From Batrachochytrium dendrobatidis JAM81 (Eukaryota > Chytridiomycota > Chytridiomycetes > Rhizophydiales): a stretch of 64,000 bases of DNA. This document shows, piece after piece, positions 11,407 through 23,242 of this stretch. The position numbers and the translations under genes were made by a program. A model generated the notes under the pieces. The model was not told the origin of the DNA, did no database searches, and was given only the letters and a program-made list of their open reading frames with translations. The first letter of the stretch is position 1. Each line of letters begins with the position of its first letter. The stretch spans positions 4,242,532 to 4,306,531 of the forward strand of contig NW_006281099.1 in the NCBI RefSeq assembly GCF_000203795.2. The letters are read 5' to 3'.

Positions 11407-11777
11407 TTATGAATAATAGTTCTGGACAAATCCGAGTTTCTGTTAAAAAATCGTCCGAACTGTCAGTCACGTGTATTTTACTGGCTGTCCAGTCTCAATC
11501 GAGTAAACTCAGCGTCCATTTACAATACAAACTCCACTTTACTGTACTCCAAAATCTCGTATACATTTACATTCTAGTTCAAGAAAACAGAAATTACACG
11601 GCCCAGAAATGCAGCTGCTTCTTGCCAATCACTACGAGAAAAACCAGTAGATTTGGTATCACCAACCATGTCATGAAATTGACTGTTTGTTATGTATTCT
11701 GACATCCTTGTCTAGTGTCTCAACATACTGAATACAGCTGTAATTCACTATCAGATCCAATCGCATTTTTATTCGGC
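11407..11777. other. Intergenic region between CDC6 start and PPIL6 end, with a decayed MITE
   Basis: This stretch contains the CDC6 promoter region and the 3' end of the cyclophilin gene. Its second half carries MITE-like sequence listed separately. No coding frame with protein-like composition was found. Confidence 0.45.
11570..11742 (-). mobile_element. Decayed MITE remnant, reverse orientation
   Basis: Near 11572-11600 the forward strand reads CATTCTAGTTCAAGAAAACA, the reverse complement of the internal block TGTTTTCTTGAACTAGAATG of the RAI1-intron copy. It is followed by an end sequence CTGAATACAGCTGTAA at 11729-11743, in the order expected for an inverted copy. The other end is not clear. 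It is probably an old truncated element. Confidence 0.42.
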
Positions 11778-13102
11778 CTAATTCTCAAACAAACAACATC
11801 CTTCAATCTCAATGTCCACTTCTGGTTTTTCAAACAGCGTAGGCACTATTTCCAAAGCATCCAGCACTTTATCCCCATCAATTAAATGTCCGATTGCTAC
11901 GTACTTGTAGTCAAAAAACGGCATCGCTTTGAATGTAATCATAAACGCCGATCGATTGGTATTGGGACCAGAATTCACCATTGATACCACACCACGACGA
12001 TCGTGTTTGATGACAAAGTTTTCATCTTGTTATGCATCATTTGAATTAAAGTTTGAATTAATTGATATGCATGGGATTGTCTGGGTCAAGGCATTGATAA
12101 AACTCACCTGCGATGCACTCTTCTGCCTCGGTTGATTTATGTAGAGGCTCAATATCTCTGGTTTCAATCCATCCATTTTGAACTAGTCGATCAAATTTAC
12201 ATCCGTTGTATGTGAAACCACTCTTTGCAGGGGTTTTTACAAAGTTCAAAAAGTGTGCAACTGTTTTGGGACAGACGGTGTGGAAAAGCTAAATTGGGTT
12301 GACAGCCCAGGTCAATGCACTTTACTTACTGTAGTAAAATATTCATGATTCAGTTTCTTACTTGTATCAAAATCTGTCCAACTGATACACCAGAAACTTT
12401 AATCTGCATACTGACGAGGCGACTATCGGTCTTTTTGGAACGTAGTAATTCATTATGGGCAGTATCGCTCATGGTTTTGTAAACAGCTGCTGGTTGTAGT
12501 ATTTCTACTCCGTACTGGTCTTTTGCTTTGGTCACAAACTCTTCAACAGTCATGATACCATGAGAACTCACTTCAATAATACATCCTGGATATAGAGAAT
12601 CTATAACGCGAGAATATTTCTACAAGATTTCAACAGACATCAAATTAGTAAATATGTACATGTCAGATGCAGCTGGTTTGACTGCATAGACTTTTTGAAA
12701 ACTACCAAATAACAGTGGCTTGTTTATATTTAAAATAATATATGCAATGCAAATAGTCAATAGCGCATACTTTTTTTAATTGAGCCAGCTTGACTTGGTA
12801 TGCAAATGGGTCATCGCCTTCTATTTTCAGAGTAACTAATCTTGGGTACTTTGCAAGTATCGACTACGCATGTGGGTTCAAAAAATTGACAATATGTTTA
12901 GATGCGTCCAATTGCATGATCTCAGAAACTAGAATAACACATGCACTTATTTTATAATCACCTGTGCCAATACTTGGGCTTCCTGAAATCGCTCATCCTT
13001 GACAATACCAGTAATCGTTACTAAAACTGGCGCAATGGTCTGAGAATGTTGGGTGATTACTGCTTGCGATGCATGCTTGAGAGTAACGGCAGTAGGTGGC
13101 AT
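11778..13102 (-). CDS. Cyclophilin-type peptidyl-prolyl isomerase-like protein, PPIL6 type
   Basis: Five exons (12962-13102, 12771-12863, 12362-12619, 12108-12288, 11778-12025) close in frame to 306 aa, the usual length of PPIL6. The first 130 residues form a non-cyclophilin N-terminal domain. The cyclophilin fold starts at about residue 150 with VSMQIKVSGVSVGQILIQLF and contains CPKTVAHFLNFV, FVIKHDRRGVVSMVNSGPN, NRSAFMITF and YKYVAIGHLIDG. The normal catalytic Arg-Phe-His pattern is altered: human cyclophilin A has FSRIIPGFMCQGGD where this protein has FDRLVQNGWIETRD, so isomerase activity may be weak. PPIL6 is enriched in ciliated lineages, which fits a zoosporic fungus. Confidence 0.82.
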
Positions 13103-13706
13103 TGTTTTTATTTAAGCTATAGTAAAGTGTAGTCTCTTGATTTTCCATTCACTAATTGATCACGGTTGGTGACAATAGGTATGAGAATACAGAAATAAAG
13201 AGGTTTTCAGCAACCATCACCAAGCTCACTTTGGAACTAAACCTACGATCCCAGTAATCTGATAACAGATACGCTTGATAGATGCAGTGCGACAGGCCAA
13301 ACCCATTTGACTTGACAAATCATCATTTGGCGCACATTTATGGATGGATCAAGCACACGAAATGAATATATTAAAGTTGTAAGCGCAATGTTGAAATGGG
13401 TGCTAAAGCTTAAACAATCATGTCACACCATTAGTCACAACGAATGTTGCATTGTCTATTTAATCCTGTTAAACCCTGTTGGAGACTATAAAACAATCAA
13501 GATCTGACCATTCGTAAAGATGGAGACTCAATTTACAGCCCACAAACCCTCTTAAACTTCAAAATGGCACTGGGTTGGGTGGTGGGAGTCGCACAAGTAA
13601 CAATCAAACTCGACCATAAAAGTGATGTTGGATGAAATGCATGCGATTACTTTCTAAACACATGATACGCACTGATGACGATGATTGCCGATAATCTCAT
13701 TTCAAT
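13103..13706. other. Intergenic region, no gene seen
   Basis: About 600 bp between the PPIL6-type start and the 3' end of the DXO/RAI1 gene. No open frame with protein-like composition was found on either strand. I looked for tRNA and snoRNA-like boxes and found nothing convincing. It should hold the promoter of the PPIL6-type gene. Confidence 0.45.
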
Positions 13707-16028
13707 TTATTTCTCTAGACTAAAATCTTTGGGAATAAATACTTGGTCACCACCAGTGACAGGTGCCAACATTTCAATCATTTGCTTATTCGAGTCAAAT
13801 CGGACAGTATAGACAGTATTCCAGTCATCAATGGTGACCACTTGTTTGACCCATGCTAGAAATTGATCTCCAAATGCAATACATCGGTTGGGATCCCACA
13901 TGCCAGGCTTTCCTCGTACCAAACGAGGCAGCTCAGATGTATCAAATTCTTGAACATGAGAAATGTGACCATCCCCAGTACGGAATCCAATAATCACTTT
14001 TGGCACACCTGCCAAGTAAGACTGCAGCCAGATGCGCAAAAGCTTAAATCTAAAAAATTAATAAAATACTGCAAGTAAGATGACCAATAAATATGATGGT
14101 CAGATTACACTTTGGCACAATCAATTTGATATAATATTACTTTTCAAAACTATGTCTTTTGCGATCAGTATCAATCACTTGAGTGGTCTTTAGCTCAGCA
14201 TATACGCTTTGAGGGGAAGTGCCCGTTTCAATTTCACCTAATGATTTTAGTTGCAGTGAATATCAAAGGATCGTTAGTGATGCCGAGTGCCAAAACACGA
14301 CTTGGCACTATAGTTTAAATATACATCAAGTCCAAACTTGGAATACTTACGAGTAACACAGTCCACTTCGGCACCCATGACAACACTGTGAGATCCATAG
14401 TTTGTCTTGAATACGCTACAGAATTGAATATTTGTGTTTACAACTGCAGTTTCTCTGTTTTTCAAGACTGGATCATCATGCTCAAGCTGATTTGGTGGAA
14501 TGGGAATTGTAGATAGTGACTCAAACTTGTATCCCCAATATGTAAACATTGCATCCCTATCTGTCGCACCAAATTTAGACTTTTGTTTTTCTATAGACTC
14601 GTGTTCCTCTATATATATTGTTCCCTGAATTATTGCCAATATAGACAGTCAGTTTTTAATACAATGCACCTACACCAATCAGAAGATTAATATACTTTGT
14701 GTAAAGTCACGCCAAACTCCCATGTCTCGTTGGATGCATAGGGCACTTGGGCTATCTTGTTCATGATGCCTCTCCCTATAGAAAATTCAAATATTGTATT
14801 GATATCAGTTGAGCATTATATAGTCTATTTAAATGATACTTTGATTAGTAGTTTTTTACAGCTGTATCTACATAAAATGGAATATTGTATAAGGGTGTCA
14901 AAGTGTAATAAACGGCCAATCTCATGAAATAATTGGTGCCAAATTTACTAAACAGCATTGTACTCTTTAAATTCCTTGACAGAGCTTACTGATTTTCGTG
15001 CTTGTTTTTGTATAAAAACGGAACGAATGTCTACATCACGACTCCAATAAATTCTACATTCTTGATACTTGTTCAATCTAAACTCTTGTTTTCTACAAAC
15101 CAAACATTGGGTGATTGGCAAGAAAACAGTAGTTGTATTTCTGAAATGTGCAATCTGTTTTCTTGAACTAGAATGCGAATGTGTCCAGGATTTAGGATAT
15201 AACAAAATGGAGTTTGGCAACATCAAAACAATCAAACTCAATATCTAGATTTCAATGGATGGATCGGTTCATGCCAAAAACAGGGGAAAGGATAGATCCA
15301 AATCTATAGTTTGATTGTATTATGAATGTCGTGTTTGAAGCAGCAGTCAATTTGTAGTAGGGAAAATAACGAATATTTAACCAGTCTACTCCAATGCAAG
15401 ATAAATACAAATATTCCATTTACATGAATACAATTGTAATAAGAGTAAACTACGCACATGTACAAATTTGTGGAATAACTGGTGCTTTCCCATTGGCTTG
15501 AAGTCGTTGATTAGCATCTTTTACACAGTTCAACAGTGCATCCAAATGCTCAGATGCCGGGTCTCTCTTTATAAATCTATCAGAAAATCCTTCTGATAAA
15601 CTGGCTCCCAATGTTGGACAATGATAGTAGCCCTACAGTGACACCAAATCACAAATATTAACAACCCAAGCAAGATAATCGAGCAAGGATTCATTGGCAA
15701 TATACTTTTTAAACCATAATGGTAAAGTAGATATTCGAATATGAGGTTATCATACCAATGCTTCTCGACACTGCATTTTGATGCCTCGATCTGGACCATA
15801 TGAAAAACATCCAATTTCTACTGGCATAGAGTAAGTAGATGTTTTCAAATTAATACGTCGATCAGGAACTGGTAATCTGGCAATGCTGTCTGTTGATATA
15901 GGGTGCTGAGCGCTGTTGTTTGAATATTTGCTAGTAGTTCTGGATAAATGATCATCTTGACCACCTAAATTACGAGGTACGTAAGCACCTTGATTGGAAC
16001 TAGAATGTAATGTTTTTATGCGCTTCAT
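13707..16028 (-). CDS. RAI1: DXO/RAI1 family decapping and pyrophosphohydrolase enzyme
   Basis: Six exons (15756-16028, 15458-15632, 14696-14775, 14351-14624, 14141-14237, 13707-14049) close in frame to 413 aa. Family motifs appear in order: PVEIGCFSYGPDRGIK, TWRGIMNKI (made only by splicing out intron 2), YWGYKFESL, GAEVDC, YAELKTTQ with the metal-binding ExD...E-L-K pattern, and VPKVIIGFRTGDGHI followed by WDPNRC. These enzymes remove incomplete or NAD caps from RNA and, in yeast, partner the nuclear exonuclease Rat1. Intron 2 (14776-15457, 682 nt) is far longer than its neighbours because it holds a complete MITE. Whether it is RAI1-like or DXO-like in activity cannot be told from sequence. 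Confidence 0.9.
14857..15438 (+). mobile_element. MITE copy D (582 bp) inside RAI1/DXO intron 2
   Basis: The ends are TACAGCTGTATCTACATAAA (14857) and the inverted TTTACATGAATACAATTGTA (to 15438). Internal blocks include TTCTTGAACTAGAATGCGAA near 15160 and GGAAAATAACGAATATTTAACC near 15360, shared with copies A and C. The element fills 85% of the 682-nt intron. Its right end is 19 nt from the splice donor (read on the reverse strand) and its left end about 80 nt from the acceptor. The chance open frame inside is not a gene. Confidence 0.8.
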
Positions 16029-16315
16029 TGATAGAAACTTGAATTTTGAAATGTTGAAAAGTAGATAAAGCTCAAATGCTTGAATTTAGAGTCAATTAAA
16101 CAGTCGAATTAGCATTTAGTTTTTATTATTTCTTACCATTCAAATGATTATATGTGACAATAATGGGAATAGTATCAAAACATGAAATTGGAAAAGATGG
16201 CAAGCCATGTATTCGTCGTAATCTCTTTCATATCTTAAACCAAAAATATTAATGTTCTGAATGGTCAAATAAGATAGTATAAGGTATTTGCAAATTCATT
16301 AAAAACTCTAATCTG

Positions 16316-18750
16316 TCAGACAAATAGTTGCGTATTTGTAAAAAAACAGGTTTTCCATGAGAATGTGCTGCTCGAGTCGTAGGAAGCAAATATAGTTGAA
16401 CGGCTACCCGGAGACTGTTTATCCAATAAATCTAAAGCATTTTTAAGATTAATATACTAGTATTTAGTCTATTTAAACGATAAAAGTAATGATACATTAC
16501 CAATCATATCAAACACTAGAATAGGCGATGGCTCAAGCTGGATTGCAAAAATCATCCAACCGTGTATCCTTGTGATATCAGAAACAGAGCTGTACCAATT
16601 CGCCGAACCAACATCATGTGGCGATATCAATTCTGCTACATGTACTGGAAGTGTATTTGCGTGTTTAATACCTAGTACTTTAAACTTTTGCTCCACCGCC
16701 GTGTTCATGTTTCTTGATGAGTTGCTAGACAAGATAGTTTCATGAATCATTTCAAGGATTTGGATTGCAGTTTTGGATGGAGCGACAATCACGCAATGAG
16801 TGTTTGCTTTGTGTAGCTCGTCAAAATGAAAACAATCTTGTTGGCCAACCATTTGCATCCAATACTGCTTACGAGGCCAATGTGCAGATCTTTTTTTAGA
16901 AGCTTGATGAGGTAATGAAACAATCCATAAGCGAGACGCATCAATCTTTTGTATAGTCTCTTCAATTTGTTTTTTTACGGCAGTATGAAGCTGTTTCTTG
17001 GACATTTCTTTTCCAGCCCATGCTGATACGTCAATATTGAACCCAGTGCCTTTCCTGGATAATTTCAAGTGTTACAACCCAATGATATACTATTTATCTG
17101 CCAGAATTGCTCATTACTCAACTCAAACTCGACTCACCATTGAATATATATGATATTTGCAGAAAAGCTTTTGACGAGTACTTTTAGTACAGAAATAAGA
17201 TGCAACGTGGCATTTTTTGTATCTTGAAAACGTATACCAACACTCAATGAGCAGGGTCGATCCTCTGACATTGCTGCATAAACTTTTCCGGGATTGAGCA
17301 CATTACTCGTATGCTGATGTTCTTTAGATTGATTCGGAATTGAATAGGATGACAATAAATCCGTATTTTTTTCGTGCCATTTGTTTTTGTAAGTGGTTGT
17401 GGTAGTGGGGTTTGAATGAAGAGCAAGTTTAGTCTGATGAAAAGATGACTCTAACTTACGAGGCAGTTCCCAATCACATCCTGGAGTTGCAACATGACTG
17501 GACTCTGGAAAGCATGCTTTGGAATTCAAGACTACAACATCTTCACGTTTGTTTTCTTGAGATATAATGGTTTCCTTGCTTTTTGGAGTGAACACATTGG
17601 CAGACAAAGACTCTGTGACAGTGTTGGTAGACTGTCCAATCGATTGTTCATGAGTTGAAACAGCCTTGACTGCATCCGCTGCAGCATTTTCAAGCGTCAG
17701 CTTTGCTAAGAGTCGATCAAGAACTTCTTCAGTGATAATGTGTGATGGAAACTCTACGACCAAATCCCGATCTATTGAATAAGGACCAGCTGCAACTGTG
17801 CTGACACAAGGTACCGTTTCAGGATACATATTCTCAAGCGATATATCTGAAGAATATACATCAAGACTGGATTGAATTCCAGACCTTCCAAGTTCTTTCT
17901 CTATTCTTTGTGCAGCTCTCAATAGCTCGACCTCGAATGTATCTGGGAGTTGTGATATTGCTGTTTTATCTGTTAAAACTTTATCCATAACGTTGGATTC
18001 AGGCTGCAACGAGGGACTAGATACTGTGATACTCGAACATTGTGTAGATACTCGATTGCTCGTGTTGTATAAACTACCACAATGCGACCAAGCTTTGTCA
18101 TTGCGAAACTGTGGTTTGTCAAGATCTACATTGGTAGAAAGTATATCAACCTGTATTACATACACAATCAAATAGTTTAGAGAGCAGCTACGAATATTCT
18201 GGGCGGAACAATAAGATGCTACATTGCTTGCTGTAGATTCGCTCCATTCAATGCAACTGTCTTGAAAGAAAACCAAACTCTTACATATCCAGACAAACCA
18301 TCTGCTGGTCTGCCTACTTCAAATGTATCTGTCAATGGATGCTCAAGTTCCGTCTGACTCTCCTTGAGCGTATCTTTTACTTTGAGCAAAACGCGGCCAT
18401 TGCTGTTGGTTGACGGACTGACTACTGGAAGCAACGAGTCTGTGTCTTGTCCATGATAAACGGTACGGTTGGATTTGGGCAGTGCGTTTGCAGAAAGTCT
18501 TTGAGCACTTGGTTCTGCTGCAATACCAAAATGGTGTGAAATCGTCGACCTTGTTGATAGGTCGGATATCTGCCGTTTAACGTGCTCTAAAGCGAATTCA
18601 CTGTCAGTCTAAACCACGGTCGTTTTACAACAAGCAACCTTTCCAACCAACAGACTCACCTTGAGAGTGCACCTTGGATTTTCCCATTATAGCAGTAGCA
18701 CTAGGTGGTATGTCAAAGTCTACCAGATGGCGAGGTGGACAAGCGGACAT
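16316..18750 (-). CDS. Unknown 694-aa protein with disordered N-terminal half
   Basis: Proposed exons are 18673-18750, 18285-18608, 17138-18150, 16501-17054 and 16316-16431; they close in frame. The first exon needs an atypical GTGCAC donor, so the start is less certain. The N-terminal two thirds is Ser/Thr-rich with one helical acidic segment (ITEEVLDRLLAKLTLENAAADAV). The last 230 residues look folded: LSVGIRFQDTKNATLHLISVLKVLV, then KGTGFNIDVSAWAGKE, a charged helix, and LWIVSLPHQ, with a C-terminal VHVAELISPHDVG and FASYDSSSTFSW. No family was recognised. It may be lineage-specific or a fast-evolving scaffold. Confidence 0.6.
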
Positions 18751-18945
18751 TGAATATTAGAACGCGACTGAGTTTCAGTTTTGGTTTTTGGCTCAACATT
18801 GAAGAATTATCTGCTGGTCTATGCATTGAATCTCTAAGCTATTCAACCTGATTTGTATAGAATTAAATTTGAAATACGATTCAATATGAAGATTTTTAAT
18901 TTGGCAGCATGCCATATATTGTAATGAAAATAAAATTGGGTTTGG

Positions 18946-19667
18946 TTAAGCAGACAAAATCTTTTTGGCAACTTCCGATACAAGCTTCATGGATGAAACA
19001 GAAGAATTTAATTCTGTATTTGCAACCTTCATCACCTTGCCTAAATCTCCAAGTCCTTTGGCCCCAATCCGTTCTTTGATCTCACCAATAATCTTTGCAA
19101 TGCATTCTTCAGACATTTGTTTTGGTAACAAGCTATTCAAAATCTGAATTTCAGATTCTTCAATCAATGCCAAATCTTCCCTGTTTCCGGCACGAAAAGC
19201 AACAGCAGATTCTTCACGACGTTTAATCCCTTTTCGTATCATGGCAGATGCAGATATGTCTTGATTGGCCTGAGAACTTTTCTCCATGTAAATAATATCC
19301 GCCATGACAGATTTCAAAACAGCAGTTTCTGTTTTTTTCCCGCTTTTCATTGATGTCTTGATTGAATTTTTAATGGCTTGCTTAAGATCTATCACTCGAT
19401 AAAACAAACATGTGAGATTTTATATACCAAATAATATAGCAAACTAATTCATGTTTATGATATAGCGGAATCAACATTTCAACTTGGATGTGTATTTAGA
19501 TTCAGTCTATAAAACCACGTAATGCACTTTTGTATGCAAGTTTTACCTGCATTGACTTGTTCAGCAGCACTGACAGAGTATGCTCTTTGAAATAGGTTTA
19601 AACATTTGGGCTTGGATAAAGCACAAGTAGTTGCAAGATGTCGAGCAAAACTTCTTTGAACAAACAT
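18946..19667 (-). CDS. Mitochondrial GatB/YqeY-domain protein (AIM41-like)
   Basis: Two exons (19547-19667, 18946-19388) close in frame to 187 aa. The N-terminus (MFVQRSFARHLATTCALSK) is an Arg/Ser-rich mitochondrial targeting sequence. The rest is a YqeY domain: DLKQAIKNSIKTSMKSGKK, ETAVLKSVMADI, MIRKGIKRREESAVAFRAGNR, EESEIQILNSLLPKQMSEE and the closing GLGDLGKVMKV motif. YqeY shares the tRNA-binding tail fold of the GatB amidotransferase subunit; yeast Aim41 is a mitochondrial member of unclear biochemical role. Confidence 0.88.
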
Positions 19668-20257
19668 GTTTATTGATCAAGTGAAAGGATATAAATGTAA
19701 AAAACATTCAAATTGAATTTCAGTTTTTTGTGCAAATTGTCATGAAACCAACCATTTGGGCAAATTTACCATTGACAAGTTGTTATCGAGATCACAGCGA
19801 CAAAAGGAATGAAAATGGGTTTCAACAGTCCAAACTCATGTTTTGAAACCATTCTAATAGTATCAAACAAGCTGTCGTTGCCATATTTTAAAAACGTGGA
19901 CTGTCCGTTTGTAAAATTGCGTGATTAGGCTAGTGTACAAACTATAGATGTAATACTGAAGATCATGTCAGAGCAAGACCAAACAAGTGATGTTCTATGT
20001 TGAATCGACAGGATCAGCAGATTGTTCAGTAAACTGACGTGCTGACGAGTCGGATTGTCGCTGTGATATAGGAAACACGATCAATCAATGCTGCTGCCAT
20101 TCAAGCCAGCCAACACACTGATGATTGTTGGCAATCTCTCCATTCCTATGCTTTTTGTCGCTAGCTGTAATAAAACGAGTCTTGGGCACGAGACGATAGT
20201 GGATTGATTGTCGCATCTACTTTTATTTGATTCAAATCAACTTTTACTCATCAAACA
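19668..20257. promoter_or_regulatory. Divergent intergenic region (GatB/YqeY and gluconokinase)
   Basis: This 590-bp gap separates two divergently transcribed starts and must contain both promoters. No coding frame was found. A CTGACGAGTC...GGAAAC stretch near 20041-20077 looks vaguely ribozyme-like but lacks the required stem pairing. No TATA box or repeat stands out. Confidence 0.4.
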
Positions 20258-20812
20258 ATGCTACACACCCAACAAGTAAAAGTACTGATCGTCATGGGAG
20301 TAGCTGGAAGTGGCAAGACCACACTAGCAAGAGCACTAGTTGATGGATCCATACTGGGTTTAGCAGAGTTTCTCGATGCAGACAGCTTTCATTCCCAATC
20401 CAATATTGACAAAATGAGTCAAGGACTTCCACTTACAGATCAAGACAGATTGCCATGGCTTAAATCTATATCCACCAAGATGATCAGCATATCTACTATA
20501 TCAACGAACGTACAATGGATTATTTTGGCATGTTCGTGTTTGAAACGGTTGTATAGAGACACTCTTTGTCATGCAGTTCATCCCATTAAAAGTTGCATAG
20601 TGTATTTGGAGTGTCGACAGGATATTATTGTTCAAAGAATTCAAGCTCGACAAGGCCATTTTGCGGGACTGAATCTTGTTCAAAGTCAATTTGATGCACT
20701 CGAGGCTCCGTCACCAACATCTGAGCCTGGAACAATCGTGCTGGATGGATCAAAACCTGTAGATGTGTTGTGCCAGGATCTAAAACGACTTTTTGCTGGT
20801 ACACAAATATGA
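20258..20812 (+). CDS. Gluconokinase
   Basis: A single-exon 184-aa protein, a normal length for the GntK family. Walker A is GVAGSGKTT at residues 14-22. The family signature follows: FLDADSFHSQSNIDKMSQG and PLTDQDRLPWL, which place the gluconate-binding residues. Later segments include ACSCLKRLYRDTL (the usual CSALKRxYRD block), VYLECRQDIIVQRIQARQGHF, and a C-terminal IVLDGSKPVD. It phosphorylates D-gluconate to 6-phosphogluconate, feeding the pentose phosphate pathway. The ATG at 20258 starts directly before the nucleotide-binding fold, so the start is well placed. Confidence 0.93.
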   Translation: MLHTQQVKVLIVMGVAGSGKTTLARALVDGSILGLAEFLDADSFHSQSNIDKMSQGLPLTDQDRLPWLKSISTKMISISTISTNVQWIILACSCLKRLYRDTLCHAVHPIKSCIVYLECRQDIIVQRIQARQGHFAGLNLVQSQFDALEAPSPTSEPGTIVLDGSKPVDVLCQDLKRLFAGTQI

Positions 20813-21000
20813 TCCTTGCAGACGTCAGTTTATCAGAGTTACTCATTTTAATCTTGTAATGGTTTGATTCCATTCGAGACCTATCTAGTGCTTTTAATTT
20901 CAATAATACTATGATTTCATTCGATACAAAATGGTATTCCAGTTTAATTCATTCAATACAGTTGCAAAAAGATGGCAAGAAACCAATCAAATCATGATAT

Positions 21001-22991
21001 TTAAGGATCGTGAGTAAAGAGCAGTCGAGTCAGTACGCCTTGATTGAGTTGATCTTGTAGCCATTGGCGAGTATCAGCATAACCACTTTTAAAAAGATGA
21101 TCAATCTCGGTATGGTTTTGAAGTGGCAAAATATGGTGTATTCTTCCAAACACGTCTGAAGCTGGACTAATATTGGCTGCACCAGATACGGGACTCACTG
21201 TAATCGTTCGTTTGTTAAGGATTGGTGTGGGAAATGACATACTGCCATCCATGTATACAACGCCATTCACGCTCACTGGGGTTTCATAAAGTAAAGGAAC
21301 GTAGCATGTTGCCATCAGCAGATCAGTCAGATCCTAATGATGATTGTAGATACGCAATGCATTTTGATGTCAACTCGAGATAACTTGCATCTCCACATGT
21401 GATTATATTTTAGAAAAACAGTATAGTACCTTTTTGCTATTGTACTTGCTAGCAACATGGTTTACCATGCTTGGAAATTCAGTAAGAGAAATAAATAGTC
21501 TGCCTTGAGTATGGGAAACATCAGAGGGAAGTATATGCTGAAGCACATGAGAAAGTTGCTCTGACATAATACACAGCGGACCCAATAGCCTAATTCAAGA
21601 TAGCATGTCATATTAATTGATACCATACACGACAAAGTATAGCTGCACAAATCAACACACCTTTTGGATGACTCGACAAAGATCTGTTCCAAGAGATCTC
21701 TAACAACACTTGGGTCCAACCCAAGAGCAAGTGTGGCAGCAACAAGCGCACCGTAAGAAGCACCCAGGAACTGACAATCTTCCAGGTAATGTGGCTTGAT
21801 ATATTGCTGTAGACACGCAGCAGCACCTAGCTCATAAAACACCAGAGATGAACAGCCAGAAAAGGAAAAGGAAAGTCCGTTGGTGGATACGCTCGAAGCA
21901 CCACTATAAGTATCTTGATAGTGTTTAGAGGGTACGTGAAAGGACTGAAGCGCATCGTGTGTAGCTCCAATAAATGGACCTGGAGAAGGAGATTTGTACA
22001 GGATCCAGTCCATTAAAGTAGATACGTATGGAATATGAGCTGCTATATTAGTTGTACCTGCGAGCATAAAATTTCTGCATTCAAGTAGCCCAGAGGTTGG
22101 TTTGTAATCAGCAGTTGAAGGATCAGAACCATTCAAGGGTTTTTTAGTAGTAGTCAGATGGGAAGTATGAGTGGCAATACCGCTTGAGCATGCAAGGTAA
22201 TGAATAGTTGGATCGACAGCTGACATGACTCGTTGAGATATGTTGGAGAGAGTATGACCCAAACAGCCCAGCAAGTTAACAGCCTTTACAGCAGCACGAA
22301 CGGAGAGATCCAACGCTACAGACCCACCTGGATAGAATTTAATGTCAGATATAGTTTAAATGTTCAGTGGCAGATTAAAGCATCAAAAAATTTGGTGCTT
22401 TAAACCAAGCTTTTGTCAGCATGTGAGAATCAGCATGGATAAAAAGCATGGATTACCTTTAGCAGCAGAGCTATACGAACCGTGTATGCTGTTGGATGGA
22501 TGATTGTAGTAGGATTCTATGCTAGTGGAGGGAGTGATAGAGAGTGTATCCGAGGTATGAGACCAAGACTCGAATGCGTCAGAAGGCTCCACCAGAGCTG
22601 CTTTGGAAGACTTTTCAGCAGATGGGGAGCTCAATACCAAAGTTTTGAAGAATTCGTACGAGGGTCGTCTGTTGGAAGGCAGGGACGGAAGCAGTGGAGG
22701 GAGTTGCAAGGATAGCGATGCCAATGGATTTCGGGAAGATTGTTCAAGACTGCATTGGTTCTGTGGTTTAGATGGAGTTTTTGCATGTTTGCTAGATGAT
22801 AGGCGAGAGCCTATTTCTAAAACATTAGCAATCAGTTGGGATCCTGTAGCTACTATCGATACATTTGAAAGAGCGATAAGAGACGATGGCAACAGCGACA
22901 AGTTTTTTGCTAATGAAGATGGCAATGAATACGACGAAGTATCGGAAACAGGAGAGTGTAGCGGTGGATGGTCGTCGGATGCAGTCGTCAT
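21001..22991 (-). CDS. Patatin-like phospholipase domain protein
   Basis: Four exons (22457-22991, 21661-22327, 21430-21589, 21001-21333) close in frame to 564 aa. The N-terminal 180 residues are Ser/Pro-rich and disordered. The patatin domain starts near residue 285: FSFSGCSSLVFYELGAAACL (oxyanion-type glycine region), the nucleophile elbow GASYG, and the catalytic-dyad Asp in VYMDGS near residue 470. Such enzymes are Ser-Asp acyl hydrolases acting on phospholipids or triacylglycerol. The family's first Gly-rich DGGG motif is degenerate here (SGCSS), as in some PNPLA1-5 relatives. The gene is divergent from RECQ5 with about 250 bp between starts. Confidence 0.82.
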
Positions 22992-23242
22992 CTGAATAGC
23001 TTGACTAACTCGACGAATCTGATTGCTGGTTAATATTTATACCACACGTGACTCTATCCATTACTACAAACATGTCATTTCAAGAATCCTTCTAGTAAGA
23101 TTCGAGTTGTGGATTCGATTCGTACATTCAAATTGTCTTCAAATTGTGGATTCGAGTCGTATCTTCAAGTTTGAATCTACTTGCCAACAAAACTTTATAA
23201 AAATGTCCGCGATCTTCAGACTTTTTTAATCTTCATTCGATA
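22992..23242. promoter_or_regulatory. Shared divergent promoter with a 26-bp direct repeat
   Basis: The 251-bp gap between the patatin-like and RECQ5 start codons. Two imperfect direct copies of GTTGTGGATTCGATTCGTA plus TTCAA lie at 23106-23131 and 23143-23168 (about 22 of 26 bases identical, period 37). Flanking TTCGA-type motifs add to the repetitive look. They may be regulator sites or a decayed tandem repeat. Confidence 0.4.

Noticed and set aside
13660..13700. GATGAC/GATGATT motif resembling snoRNA boxes
   Set aside because: No second box at the right distance and no flanking stem.
14948..15241. Reverse open frame of 97 codons within RAI1 intron 2
   Set aside because: It lies fully within MITE copy D; it is not conserved in other copies, so it is not a transposase fragment.
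20035..20080. Hammerhead-ribozyme-like CTGACGAG...GGAAAC
   Set aside because: No complementary stem II or stem III pairing is present around the core.
22482..22995. Forward open frames of 77 and 130 codons opposite the patatin-like gene
   Set aside because: They are antisense shadows of the Ser-rich first exon and have no supporting motif.
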